DNA of 30,396 nt. Source: a virus. The stretch spans positions 1-30,396 of the IMG/VR virus record IMGVR_UViG_3300022200_000455; one strand, given 5' to 3'. Under the pieces are notes generated by a model that was not told where the DNA came from, made no database searches, and saw only the letters and a program-made list of their open reading frames with translations. The position numbers and the translations under genes are program-made. Shown here in pieces: positions 1-7,779 of the stretch; positions within the stretch are counted from its first letter, which is position 1; each line of letters starts with the position of its first letter.

Positions 1-1
1 G

Positions 2-487
2 AAGAGGACATTATCAAAGCAGACTTTTAGGTCTGGATTTGAAGAGAGAATAGCATCACAACTAAGACGATGTGGTATAAAGTATACTTACGAATCGTTA
101 GTGATCGAGTACAAGCGTCTTAGTACTTACACTCCTGACTTCATCCTCCCCAACGGAATCATTATTGAAACCAAGGGGAGGTGGGTCACGGAGGACAGGA
201 CTAAACACTTGTTAATCAAGGAACAACATCCTGACTTAGACATTAGGTTGTTATTTCAAAATGCTTACAACAAGATTCGTAAAGGAAGTAAGACTACCTA
301 TGCGATGTGGTGTGAGAAGAAAGGAATATTATATGCACATAAACAAATACCAAAACAATGGCTTTCACTAGAACGCACCAGCAGTGTGCAAAGTGTGGAT
401 CGAGTGACGCTCTTGCAGTCAACGACGACGGAAGCACAAAATGTTTCAGCTGTGATTCATACAGTCGAGGCAGACAACAAACTATGA
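2..487 (+). CDS. T7 endonuclease I-like Holliday junction resolvase (gp3), 5' end cut by window edge
   Basis: Cuts branched DNA such as Holliday junctions and replication intermediates; in T7 it also degrades host DNA and prepares concatemers for packaging. The frame is open from base 2, before any start codon, and gives FRSGFEERIASQL near the left edge. This matches the T7 gp3 N-terminal FRSGLEDKVSKQL, so only a few residues are likely missing. The PD-(D/E)XK core is visible: TYTPDF followed by ETKGRW (catalytic Asp, then Glu-x-Lys), with the N-terminal Glu in FEER. HLLIKEQHPDLDIRLLF is also gp3-like. The first in-frame GTG at 101 lies inside the conserved fold and is not the true start. The last about 43 residues, past the conserved IPKQW, overlap the helicase start in another frame and look unconstrained. 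Confidence 0.93.
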   Translation, partial: KRTLSKQTFRSGFEERIASQLRRCGIKYTYESLVIEYKRLSTYTPDFILPNGIIIETKGRWVTEDRTKHLLIKEQHPDLDIRLLFQNAYNKIRKGSKTTYAMWCEKKGILYAHKQIPKQWLSLERTSSVQSVDRVTLLQSTTTEAQNVSAVIHTVEADNKL

Positions 488-1956
488 CACTACCAACAAC
501 CAACGATACCACATTTATCACAGGCAAACCACAAGAAGTAGCCAGAAGGAACTTAACAAAGGAGACTTGTCAGAAGTGGGGGTATCACATTGGAACTCAC
601 AACGGAGAACCAGTACACATTGCTAACTACAAGAGTAGAAACGGAGCACTTGTCGCACAGAAACTACGATTCGCTAACAAAACTTTCTCTATCAAAGGAG
701 AGCTGTATGGCTTATACGGACAGCACCTTTGGAGTAGTGGTGGAAGAAGAGTAGTAGTATGTGAAGGTGAGATTGATGCGTTAAGTGTCAGTCAAGCTTT
801 CGGAAACAAGTGGGCTGTGGTTAGTGTACCTAACGGAGCAGGAGGAGCAAAGAAGTATGTCAGCCAAGCAATTGATTGGTTGGAAAGCTTTGAGAAAGTA
901 ATCTTCTGCTTTGATAATGATGATCCAGGAAGAGATGGAGCAGCTAAATGTGCTGCACTATTGACACCAGGAAAAGCACACATTGCAGAGTTACCTCTTA
1001 AAGATGCTAACGATATGTTAGTGGCAAAGCGTAGCGAGGAGTTGGTGAATTGTCTATGGCAAGCGAGGGAATATAGACCTGATGGGATAGTGGGAGGAGA
1101 AGATATATGGCAAGCTGTTATAAAGGAGGATACTTCTGAGTCACAACCTTATCCGTATGCTTCTTTGAATGGTATGACACACGGTATAAGACGAGGAGAG
1201 TTGGTGACACTTTGTGCTGGTTCAGGGATTGGAAAGTCCTTGTTCTGTCGTGAAGTTTGTCACCATCTCCTTGGACTTGGCGAGACCGTAGGTTATATAG
1301 CACTTGAAGAATCAGTAAGAAGAACTGCACTTGGCATCATGGGCATTCATCTTAACAAACCACTCCACCTTGAGAATGATTTAAAGGAGGAGGAGTTACG
1401 CAAAGCATTCGATGAGACGATGGGTAACAAGAACTTCTATACCTATGATCACTTCGGAAGTACAGAGAGTGATAACTTGTTAAGTAAGATACGCTACCTG
1501 TGCAAAGGACTAGGTTGTAAGTGGATATTCCTTGACCATCTATCTATTGTAGTTAGTGGTATCCAAGGAGATGATGAACGACGGTTAATTGATAACACAA
1601 TGACACAACTTAGAAGCTTAGTAGAAGAGACTGGATGTGGAATGGTGTTAGTATCTCACCTTAGAAGACCACCGAATGGTGGAGGACATGAGGAAGGAGG
1701 AGTCACTAGACTTGCAGACCTGAGAGGTAGTCATTCGATACCACAACTTAGTGATATGGTCATAGGACTAGAGAGAAACCAACAAAAAGAAAACAATAAC
1801 GAAACAAAAGTAAGAGTCTTAAAGAATAGATTCTCAGGAGAAACTGGACTAGCTACTACCTTGTTCTACGATCAAGACAGTGGTAGGTACACAGAAGATG
1901 AGAACCAATTCAAAGACAAAACAATAACAACCAACAACGGACCAAGTCCGTTTTAA
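358..1956 (+). CDS. DNA primase-helicase (T7 gp4-like)
   Basis: Bifunctional replication protein that makes primers and unwinds DNA ahead of the polymerase. The N-terminal zinc-binding domain has Cys10, Cys13, Cys29 and Cys32 (CAKC...CFSC). A TOPRIM primase follows with CEGEIDAL (Glu136) and FDNDDPG (Asp186). The RecA-like helicase has Walker A GSGIGKS with Lys293 and later HLRRPPNGGG and LRGSHSIPQLSDM motifs. At 532 residues it is close to T7 gp4 (566). The start at 358 must be real or nearly so, because the first zinc ligand is residue 10; this forces a 130-base overlap with the endonuclease gene. No Shine-Dalgarno site precedes it, which suggests translation coupled to the upstream gene. 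Polymerase begins 4 bases after its stop. Confidence 0.96.
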   Translation: MAFTRTHQQCAKCGSSDALAVNDDGSTKCFSCDSYSRGRQQTMTLPTTNDTTFITGKPQEVARRNLTKETCQKWGYHIGTHNGEPVHIANYKSRNGALVAQKLRFANKTFSIKGELYGLYGQHLWSSGGRRVVVCEGEIDALSVSQAFGNKWAVVSVPNGAGGAKKYVSQAIDWLESFEKVIFCFDNDDPGRDGAAKCAALLTPGKAHIAELPLKDANDMLVAKRSEELVNCLWQAREYRPDGIVGGEDIWQAVIKEDTSESQPYPYASLNGMTHGIRRGELVTLCAGSGIGKSLFCREVCHHLLGLGETVGYIALEESVRRTALGIMGIHLNKPLHLENDLKEEELRKAFDETMGNKNFYTYDHFGSTESDNLLSKIRYLCKGLGCKWIFLDHLSIVVSGIQGDDERRLIDNTMTQLRSLVEETGCGMVLVSHLRRPPNGGGHEEGGVTRLADLRGSHSIPQLSDMVIGLERNQQKENNNETKVRVLKNRFSGETGLATTLFYDQDSGRYTEDENQFKDKTITTNNGPSPF

Positions 1957-1960
1957 CAAT

Positions 1961-3835
1961 ATGAAAATACTATTCTTTGATATAGAAACAAACGGCATCG
2001 AGGACTTCACTAATCTGAGTGACCTCAAGGTCTGTCATTGCATATCCATCTACGATCCTATAGCAGCTAAGATGATTACCTTTGAAGGTGAAGGGATAAA
2101 GGAAGGACTTAATATGTTAAGCAAAGCAGACAAGATCATAGGACATAATGTGATAGGGTTTGATCTACCTGCGTTAGCTAAGTTGTATAACTTCCATCCA
2201 CCTTTGGTCCGAGTACAAGACTCGCTTGTTATGAGTAGGTGTGTACATCCTGACCTTAGAGAAGATGACTTCAAGCGTAAGAACTTTGACCCTTCTATGA
2301 TAGGTAGTCACAGTTTAAAAGCTTGGGGACACAGGATGGGTGAGATGTTAAAGCTTACTTACGGAGAAGAGGAGGGTGCATTCGATCACTACAACGAAGA
2401 GATGAAGAAGTATTGTGAACGAGATGTGTTAGTAACTAAGACCTTGTATGAATACTTAACTAAGTTTGAACCTAGTAGGAAGATGTTAGCTATTGAACAT
2501 TGGTTTGCTTACATCATCAGATTACAAGAGAGTCAAGGCTTTGCTTTTGATATAGATAAAGCTGAACAACTGGAGCAGAAGTTAAACGCAGTACGAGCAA
2601 AGCTACAAGATAAGTTACAAGAGATGTTTGAACCTACTGTTGAGAAGATGAAGAGTGCTTCAGGATGGAGCTTGGAAATAAAACACAGCAACTTCATCGA
2701 AGTAATCAACGCACCTACTAAAGCAAAGTTAAAGGAGGAGTTAAAAACTAGAGGATTAAAACAGACCTTAGTTAAAGAAGCTGTATCGTTAGGTGCTCAA
2801 GAGAAGATCATACCTTTTAATCCTGGTAGTCGTAAACAAATTAAAGAAAGACTTGAAGCTTTAGGTTTTGAAATACCTGTATCCAATGACGGAAAGACTG
2901 TGAAGATTGATGAGTCTACTTTAAAATCTATTAACCATCCATCAGCGAAGCTTTTGCTGGAGTATTTGTTAGTAGTCAAGAGACTAGGGCAACTAGCTGA
3001 AGGCAAGAATGGATGGCTAAGATTAGTTAAGGATGGCAGAATCCACGGACGAGTCAACACAAACGGAGCAGTCACAGGCAGATGTACTCATAGCTTACCT
3101 AACCTAGCACAAGTACCAGCTACAAGAGCAGAGTACGGTGAGGAATGTCGTTCTTTATTTATAACTAAAAAGGGATACAAGTTAGTAGGTGTTGATGCCA
3201 GTGGTTTAGAACTTCGTATGCTTGCACACTACCTGTCAACTTGGGACGGAGGAGAGTACACTAAAGCTATTCTTGAAGGAGACATACACTCTGTTAATCA
3301 GAAGGCAGCAGGGTTAAAGACTAGAGACCAAGCTAAGACATTCATCTATGGATTCCTTTACGGAGCAGGTGATGCAAAGATAGGAGAGATTGTAGAGGGT
3401 ACAGCACAAGATGGTAGTAGATTAAAGAAGAAGTTCTTATCTAACTTACCTGCGTTGAAGATGCTTAAACAATTAATCCAACAGAAGGCAGAACAGAATG
3501 GATGTTTAACAGGACTAGACGGTAGGATTCTACCTATAAGAAGTGAACACGCTGCACTCAATATGTTACTTCAATCTGCTGGTGCTGTCCTTATGAAGGT
3601 AGCTTTAATAAAACTAAATACCAAGCTTACTGACATTGGATGGCAACACGGAAGAGAGTATGCTTTTGTAGGTAACATACACGATGAGTTCCAAGCTGAA
3701 GTTAAACCTGAGTTAGCAGAGACATACGGAGAGTTAGCTGTCAAAGCAATCCAAGCAGCAGGTAGAGAGCTAAACATGAAGTGTCCTATGGACGGTGAAT
3801 ATAAAGTAGGAGAGTCATGGGCAGAGACACACTAA
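1961..3835 (+). CDS. DNA polymerase, family A (T7 gp5-like)
   Basis: Replicative polymerase with 3'-5' proofreading. The exonuclease domain starts at once with FFDIETNG (Asp7, Glu9) and includes IIGHNVIGFDLPAL. The polymerase domain has NPNG-like NTNGAVTGRCTHSLPNLAQVP, motif A VDASGLELR (Asp412), motif B around RDQAKTFIYGFLYGAG and motif C NIHDEF (Asp575). It is 624 residues against 704 in T7. The segment in the thumb that forms the thioredoxin-binding loop in T7 is replaced here by a shorter Lys-rich stretch between LQEMFEP and IPFNPGSR. It lies 4 bases after the helicase and its end overlaps the next gene by 19 bases, so the replication genes read as one operon. Confidence 0.97.
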   Translation: MKILFFDIETNGIEDFTNLSDLKVCHCISIYDPIAAKMITFEGEGIKEGLNMLSKADKIIGHNVIGFDLPALAKLYNFHPPLVRVQDSLVMSRCVHPDLREDDFKRKNFDPSMIGSHSLKAWGHRMGEMLKLTYGEEEGAFDHYNEEMKKYCERDVLVTKTLYEYLTKFEPSRKMLAIEHWFAYIIRLQESQGFAFDIDKAEQLEQKLNAVRAKLQDKLQEMFEPTVEKMKSASGWSLEIKHSNFIEVINAPTKAKLKEELKTRGLKQTLVKEAVSLGAQEKIIPFNPGSRKQIKERLEALGFEIPVSNDGKTVKIDESTLKSINHPSAKLLLEYLLVVKRLGQLAEGKNGWLRLVKDGRIHGRVNTNGAVTGRCTHSLPNLAQVPATRAEYGEECRSLFITKKGYKLVGVDASGLELRMLAHYLSTWDGGEYTKAILEGDIHSVNQKAAGLKTRDQAKTFIYGFLYGAGDAKIGEIVEGTAQDGSRLKKKFLSNLPALKMLKQLIQQKAEQNGCLTGLDGRILPIRSEHAALNMLLQSAGAVLMKVALIKLNTKLTDIGWQHGREYAFVGNIHDEFQAEVKPELAETYGELAVKAIQAAGRELNMKCPMDGEYKVGESWAETH

Positions 3836-4338
3836 AACAAGAACCTGAGTTTGATTACTACTTGTCCCTTGCAGAATTGTATGATACAACTGAATTAAAT
3901 GTTCACTGGGATTGGAAGAATGAACAAACTTATAATACTATGCCCTCATCAAAGACCCAACGAATCGGAGCAATAGCAGAGTCAAGGTTTACAACTGAAT
4001 GTTTAGAGCGAGACTTTGAACCTCATGTACCTACTACGCCTATGCCTTGGGACTTCATTGTTACTTGTCCAGCAGGTACTTTAAAAGTACAGATCAAAGC
4101 CTCAGGTAATAAATCATCAGCTAATACATATCATATAAACAGTGGATCAGGATGCACAGGAAAGTCTTATATGTGTGACTCGATAGATGTGGTAGGATGT
4201 TATATTGTACCTGAGAAGATGTGGTGGTTAATACCAAGAGAAGAAATAAATGGAGTAACATTAAAGTTAAGTCTCCTACCTGATAGTAAATCAAAATATA
4301 AAAAACACCAAGAGAACTGGAGCATATTCTATGAGTAA
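3817..4338 (+). CDS. PD-(D/E)XK nuclease-like protein
   Basis: A 173-residue protein with a likely nuclease fold. Residues 47-95 contain TQRIGAIAESRF (Glu55), PMPWDFIV (Asp79) and LKVQIKAS (Gln92-x-Lys94). This is the E / D / (E,Q)xK spacing of PD-(D/E)XK enzymes close to the group I intron-associated or Holliday-resolvase-like branch. The start at 3817 is chosen because GGAGAG lies 3-8 bases upstream, although Met42 (base 3940) sits just before the conserved core and could be the true start. It overlaps polymerase by 19 bases and the exonuclease by 8, so it is co-translated with the replication genes. Function is inferred from the motif only; recombination or DNA repair is plausible, and it would be a second nuclease of this fold after the gp3 homologue. 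Confidence 0.7.
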   Translation: MGRDTLKQEPEFDYYLSLAELYDTTELNVHWDWKNEQTYNTMPSSKTQRIGAIAESRFTTECLERDFEPHVPTTPMPWDFIVTCPAGTLKVQIKASGNKSSANTYHINSGSGCTGKSYMCDSIDVVGCYIVPEKMWWLIPREEINGVTLKLSLLPDSKSKYKKHQENWSIFYE

Positions 4339-5260
4339 AACAACCATACTAATTGACGCAGATGTATTAGCATTTGAATCGTCAATCATAGCACAAGAAA
4401 ATATACAATGGGAAGAAGAGTTGTGGACTGTACACGCAGACATGGCAGTAGCAAAGGACCGAGTCATTGGAAGGATAGAACAATTCAAAGACTTACTTAA
4501 AGCAGATGAAGTAGTGTTAGCGTTGAGTGACCGAGCAAACTTCAGAAGGAAACTATTCCCTGAGTACAAGTCGAACAGAAGGAAGTCAGTGTTACCTATC
4601 ATCTTAAAACCTATGAAGGAATGGATGATCAATGAACTAGACGCACAACTGTGGGCTAACATAGAAGCTGATGATGTGTTAAGTATCTTAGCTACTGAAA
4701 GACCTAACAGACAAGACAAGCGTATCATCGTATCAATAGACAAGGACTTCAAAAGTGTACCAGGAATCTTCTATGATTATAACAGAGAAGAATACCACGA
4801 ACCTACAGAAGAAGAAGCAGATCACTTCCACCTACTACAAGCTTTGATGGGAGATTCAACAGATGGATTCAGCGGAGCAAAGGGAGTAGGAGCTGTGACT
4901 GCTAAGAGATGGTTGGATGATAACGGATACACTTGGGAATCTGTTGTTGCTTTGTACGAGAAGAAGGGACAAACAGAACAGGAAGCTTTGATGAATGCGT
5001 GGATGGCACGACTACTAAGAAAACAAGAATACAATAAAAAACAAAAACAAATAACAAAACTATGGACACCGAAGAACTACCAAACTCTGGAGAGAAAGAA
5101 CATTATGCCACTGGTGCGGAGCGTGACAGGGCTACTGGACGAGGACGATTCAGCCTTATTCCTCCAATCGCCCTTCGATCCCTTGCCCGACGATTTGAAG
5201 AAGGAGGAAAACTCTACGGAGACAACAACTGGCACAACGGATTCCCCCTCAGTAGATTAA
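4331..5260 (+). CDS. 5'-3' exonuclease (T7 gp6-like, FEN/PIN family)
   Basis: Removes RNA primers and trims 5' ends during phage replication and recombination. The acidic metal-binding residues of the family are visible: ILIDADVLAFES near the N-terminus, FRRKLFPEYKSNRR, IEADDVLSILA, VSIDKDFKSVPG and the helix-hairpin-helix-like QALMGDSTDGFSGAKGVGAVTAKRW. At 309 residues it matches T7 gp6 (300). The start overlaps the preceding gene by 8 bases. The C-terminal about 66 residues, rich in Asp, Glu, Ser and Thr at the very end, overlap the next gene in another frame and are probably disordered and under little constraint of their own. Confidence 0.93.
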   Translation: MSKTTILIDADVLAFESSIIAQENIQWEEELWTVHADMAVAKDRVIGRIEQFKDLLKADEVVLALSDRANFRRKLFPEYKSNRRKSVLPIILKPMKEWMINELDAQLWANIEADDVLSILATERPNRQDKRIIVSIDKDFKSVPGIFYDYNREEYHEPTEEEADHFHLLQALMGDSTDGFSGAKGVGAVTAKRWLDDNGYTWESVVALYEKKGQTEQEALMNAWMARLLRKQEYNKKQKQITKLWTPKNYQTLERKNIMPLVRSVTGLLDEDDSALFLQSPFDPLPDDLKKEENSTETTTGTTDSPSVD

Positions 5261-5424
5261 TAGACAGCATGAGTAGACACTTGTTAGCACTTAGTGAAGG
5301 AGATGATACAGAAGACCACGCAGGTGCTATACTTTGGAATGCTAGTGCTTTCCTGTGGACCGAGGATCAAATCAGAAAAGGTAGACTACCACAAGAACTA
5401 GAAGATAGGAGTTATAAAGCATGA
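5062..5424 (+). CDS. dATP/dGTP diphosphohydrolase-like protein (DUF5664 type)
   Basis: A 120-residue protein resembling the small phage family annotated as dATP/dGTP diphosphohydrolase N-terminal domain (DUF5664). Family features are GAERDRATGRGRFSLIPP at residues 18-35, then YGDNNWHNGFPLSRLIDS, RHLLALSEGDDTEDHAGA and LWNASAFLW. The Glu/Asp-His cluster fits an all-alpha nucleotide pyrophosphatase. It would hydrolyse dNTPs or keep the nucleotide pool in balance during phage replication; the substrate is not shown by the sequence. Its conserved N-terminus lies inside the last 199 bases of the exonuclease gene, so the start at 5062 cannot be moved far downstream. An A-rich stretch with little purine-ladder Shine-Dalgarno character precedes it. 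Confidence 0.72.
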   Translation: MDTEELPNSGEKEHYATGAERDRATGRGRFSLIPPIALRSLARRFEEGGKLYGDNNWHNGFPLSRLIDSMSRHLLALSEGDDTEDHAGAILWNASAFLWTEDQIRKGRLPQELEDRSYKA

Positions 5425-5437
5425 CCCCACTATACAT

Positions 5438-5653
5438 ATGGATTGGAGACACGGAATAATGGAAGATGAACTAATGCCTCTTATAAGCGAGGCTATGATT
5501 AAACGATTAGAGCAATTATATCCTGACAAATGTCCTGACTTGACGAACTCTGAAAAAGATGTTTGGTTTAAGAGTGGACAAGTGTCTGTAATTAGATTCC
5601 TTAGACAAACTTATAACGATCAACTACAACAAAACATTTTAACAAAAGACTAA
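5438..5653 (+). CDS. Conserved hypothetical phage protein
   Basis: A 71-residue protein of a type seen often in podoviruses, with MIKRLEQLYPDKCPDL, SEKDVWFKSGQ and VIRFLRQTYNDQ. It is probably helical and soluble, with no signal peptide or membrane segment. The start at 5438 lies 13 bases after the previous stop; Met8 at 5459 is an equally good alternative because the recognisable part begins after it. Function is not known. It sits between the nucleotide enzyme and the small virion-type proteins and is part of the same transcript by spacing. Confidence 0.75.
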   Translation: MDWRHGIMEDELMPLISEAMIKRLEQLYPDKCPDLTNSEKDVWFKSGQVSVIRFLRQTYNDQLQQNILTKD

Positions 5654-5655
5654 CT

Positions 5656-5862
5656 ATGTGTATGTCAGCACCAGATATTCCACCGCCTCCTCCACCTCCA
5701 GCACCTATCCCTAATGCACCTGAGAAAGAGAAGGTAGCAGTAACCGCAGCACAGATGAAGCCTAAGAAGAGAAGAAGAGGAGCACAAGCACAGTTAGCAC
5801 GGTCTTCTAGACCTACACTTGGTGGTTCTGCTGGTGGTACTGGTGTCTATATGTCTTCTTAA
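5656..5862 (+). CDS. Small proline-rich basic protein, T7 gp6.7/gp7.3-like
   Basis: A 68-residue protein that starts MCMSAPDIPP with seven consecutive prolines, continues with a Lys/Arg cluster (KPKKRRRGAQ) and ends in a Ser/Gly-rich tail (ARSSRPTLGGSAGGTG). T7 gp6.7 and gp7.3 are small basic virion proteins ejected with DNA and placed between exonuclease and portal; gp6.7 also opens with MC-x-SP and gp7.3 ends in a basic Ser-Gly tail. Position and composition both fit, but the assignment is an inference from low-complexity sequence. It begins 2 bases after the preceding stop. Confidence 0.6.
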   Translation: MCMSAPDIPPPPPPPAPIPNAPEKEKVAVTAAQMKPKKRRRGAQAQLARSSRPTLGGSAGGTGVYMSS

Positions 5863-5885
5863 TAACAACATAACTATATAATATC

Positions 5886-6203
5886 ATGCTTCGCACACTC
5901 TCAAAAAAGACTTTGCTATCATCTGTTACTTCAACAGGGGCTGGCAGTTCATTCTCAGTAGAGCGTTCTAAGGGTTGGACCTTTGTAATCGCTTCTTCAT
6001 CAGTAACCACAGGAGGTACGGTAGACATAGAAGCCTACATAGGTGGTTCTTGGTATGTCATTCACTCTGAAGCTGTAACAGCTAACGGTGCTATCATGGT
6101 CAGAGATGATCACGGACACTACGAACAAATAAGAGGTAATGTATCAGCTAGAACAGATGGTACTTATAGCGTCTTTGCTACTGGAACTACTGACTCTCTT
6201 TAA
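5886..6203 (+). CDS. Hypothetical beta-rich protein, possible virion decoration
   Basis: A 105-residue protein with alternating hydrophobic and Ser/Thr/Gly residues, for example FSVERSKGWTFVIAS, TVDIEAYIGGSWYVIHSEAV and GHYEQIRGNVSARTDGTYSVFA. The pattern suggests a small beta sandwich, and the phrase around EQIRGNVSARTDGT is like short structural proteins of many phages. No membrane segment. It starts after a 23-base A/T-rich spacer with no Shine-Dalgarno site. A role on the virion surface is only a suggestion. Confidence 0.65.
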   Translation: MLRTLSKKTLLSSVTSTGAGSSFSVERSKGWTFVIASSSVTTGGTVDIEAYIGGSWYVIHSEAVTANGAIMVRDDHGHYEQIRGNVSARTDGTYSVFATGTTDSL

Positions 6204-6207
6204 TTAG

Positions 6208-6390
6208 ATGTCTTTAATCTTTCCATACGGTTCTCAAGATAAACCTAACAACCAAGTTATAATACCTAATCGTCTTATAAGACCTGAGTTTGGTGAGATA
6301 TATGATTTCTATGAAAGAGATAATATGCTTACGACTGAAGGGGAAGAAGCTTTATTGACAGAAGATGATATGCGTTTAGAAATAGAATAA
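6208..6390 (+). CDS. Hypothetical small acidic protein
   Basis: A 60-residue protein not recognised. It has a loose N-terminal half (MSLIFPYGSQDKPNNQ) and an acidic C-terminal half (EGEEALLTEDDMRLEIE). It starts 4 bases after the previous stop and 13 bases before the next gene, consistent with membership in this string of small genes. No motif or membrane segment is visible. Confidence 0.55.
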   Translation: MSLIFPYGSQDKPNNQVIIPNRLIRPEFGEIYDFYERDNMLTTEGEEALLTEDDMRLEIE

Positions 6391-6403
6391 AATTTAAAAT
6401 ACG

Positions 6404-7033
6404 ATGGCTAATAAAAAGATTTCAGAATTACCCTCATTAACAACTCCAGCAAGTGGCGATCAAATAGCTGTTGTTGATGTTTCAGGGACACCCACTACTA
6501 AAAGAGTAACAGCGAATAACTTAATGACTCTTGCTCCTGTTCAATCGGTAGCAGGTAGGACAGGTACAGTAACACTTAGTAACACAGATATATCAGGGTT
6601 AGGTTCAGCAGCTACTACTGCAAGTACAGACTATGCAACAGCAGCTCAAGGAACTTTAGCAGATAGTGCTTTACAATCAGTCAGTGCAGGTGAATTAACA
6701 GACGGTAACTTTGACGGAACTGCAATCTTAGGCTTTGACGCTAGTATAAACGACCAAACAGGAACGGCATACACTTTATTAGCTGGAGATGCTGGAAAGG
6801 TAGTAGTCCTTAATAATGGATCAGCAGTTACAGTTACAGTTCCTAGCGGACTAGGTGCTGGGTTTACCTGTTCAGTTGTGCAAAAAGGTGCTGGTCAAGT
6901 TACATTTGTTGCATCTTCAACAACAATTAACAATCGCCAATCGCATACCAAGATTGCTGGTCAGCATGGGGTAGCCACATTAATATCCACTGCCTCTGAT
7001 GTATTTGTATTAGCTGGAGACACAGCTTCCTAA
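6404..7033 (+). CDS. Fibre-like structural protein
   Basis: A 209-residue protein with a modular fibre look. Residues 1-40 carry KKISELPSLTTPASGDQIAVVD and TTKRVTANNL, an N-terminal module common to phage fibre and appendage proteins. Then come VAGRTGTVTLSNTDISGLGSAA repeats typical of fibre shafts. The C-terminal part (YTLLAGDAGKVVVLNNGSA, VTVPSGLGAG, GAGQVTFVASSTT, AGQHGVATLIST) matches a beta module found at the ends of many phage fibres. Likely a secondary fibre or accessory appendage. It precedes the LamG-like gene by 1 base, and the two may act together in adsorption. Confidence 0.75.
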   Translation: MANKKISELPSLTTPASGDQIAVVDVSGTPTTKRVTANNLMTLAPVQSVAGRTGTVTLSNTDISGLGSAATTASTDYATAAQGTLADSALQSVSAGELTDGNFDGTAILGFDASINDQTGTAYTLLAGDAGKVVVLNNGSAVTVTVPSGLGAGFTCSVVQKGAGQVTFVASSTTINNRQSHTKIAGQHGVATLISTASDVFVLAGDTAS

Positions 7034-7034
7034 G

Positions 7035-7775
7035 ATGCCAATTTGTTTACCAAGTTTTGCCGGGACTGTTGCACCAGCTAGTGGAGGAGGTGCATTCGCA
7101 AACCAATATTCAATTTCACTAGACGGAACTGATGATTTTATCAATTGCGGAAACGCTTCTTCATTAGCACCTGCTAATATTACACTCTCCGCATGGATTA
7201 AAGTAAGTGGAAGTGTTAATACTTTTAACTACATACTTTCTAAAGCAGGGTCAAGATACGGATCAATCCATTTAAGGTACACATCTGGTAATAAATTTAA
7301 TGTTCATCTAGGCTTTGCATCTGCTGCATTTATAAACAACATAACTAGTAGCAGTAGTTATACACTTACTGATTGGCATCATGTTGTTTTCACTTACGAT
7401 CAAACAAATGTTAAATTATATGTTGATGGTGTAGAAGAATATTCAGGAGCCGAAACAAGAGCTATTGACTATGCACAGGATAGTGGACAAAGCACGGATT
7501 TTAATATAGGCAGAACTGCTTATGGGTATGCGTCCCCAGCAGAAGGACTTATTGACGAAGTTTCTTTATTTGACTCAGCACTATCATCTTCCGATATAAC
7601 CTCTATCTACAACAGCGGAGTCCCTAACGATATATCCTCTCTAAGTCCCGTAGGATGGTGGAGGATGGGTGAAAACGATGGTGGTACAGGTGTTACTATT
7701 ACGGATCAAGGTAGTGGAGGAAACGATGGAACTCTTACAAATGGTCCTACCTTTTCAACCACAGTACCATCTTAA
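7035..7775 (+). CDS. LamG/concanavalin A-like lectin-domain protein
   Basis: A 246-residue protein dominated by a laminin G-like jelly roll: YSISLDGTDDFINCG, ITLSAWIKVSG, DWHHVVFTYDQTNVKLYVDGV, FNIGRTAYG, GLIDEVSLFDSALSSSDI and YNSGVPND, then GWWRMGEN and a Gly-rich end. Such domains bind sugars or proteins, so cell-surface recognition on the virion is likely. It sits with the fibre-like gene in a position that in T7 holds only small gp6.7-7.3 genes, which points to an acquired adhesin block. No Shine-Dalgarno site; the start almost touches the preceding stop. Confidence 0.8.
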   Translation: MPICLPSFAGTVAPASGGGAFANQYSISLDGTDDFINCGNASSLAPANITLSAWIKVSGSVNTFNYILSKAGSRYGSIHLRYTSGNKFNVHLGFASAAFINNITSSSSYTLTDWHHVVFTYDQTNVKLYVDGVEEYSGAETRAIDYAQDSGQSTDFNIGRTAYGYASPAEGLIDEVSLFDSALSSSDITSIYNSGVPNDISSLSPVGWWRMGENDGGTGVTITDQGSGGNDGTLTNGPTFSTTVPS

Positions 7776-7779
7776 AATT

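Noticed and set aside
4291-4752. 153-residue open frame on the minus strand
   Set aside because: Lies opposite the start of the exonuclease gene; Ser/Leu-rich low-complexity translation typical of an antisense shadow.
5036-5062. Programmed -1 frameshift joining exonuclease and nucleotide hydrolase
   Set aside because: The A-rich run has no X-XXY-YYZ heptamer in the correct register and no clear downstream stem; a normal ATG is available at 5062.
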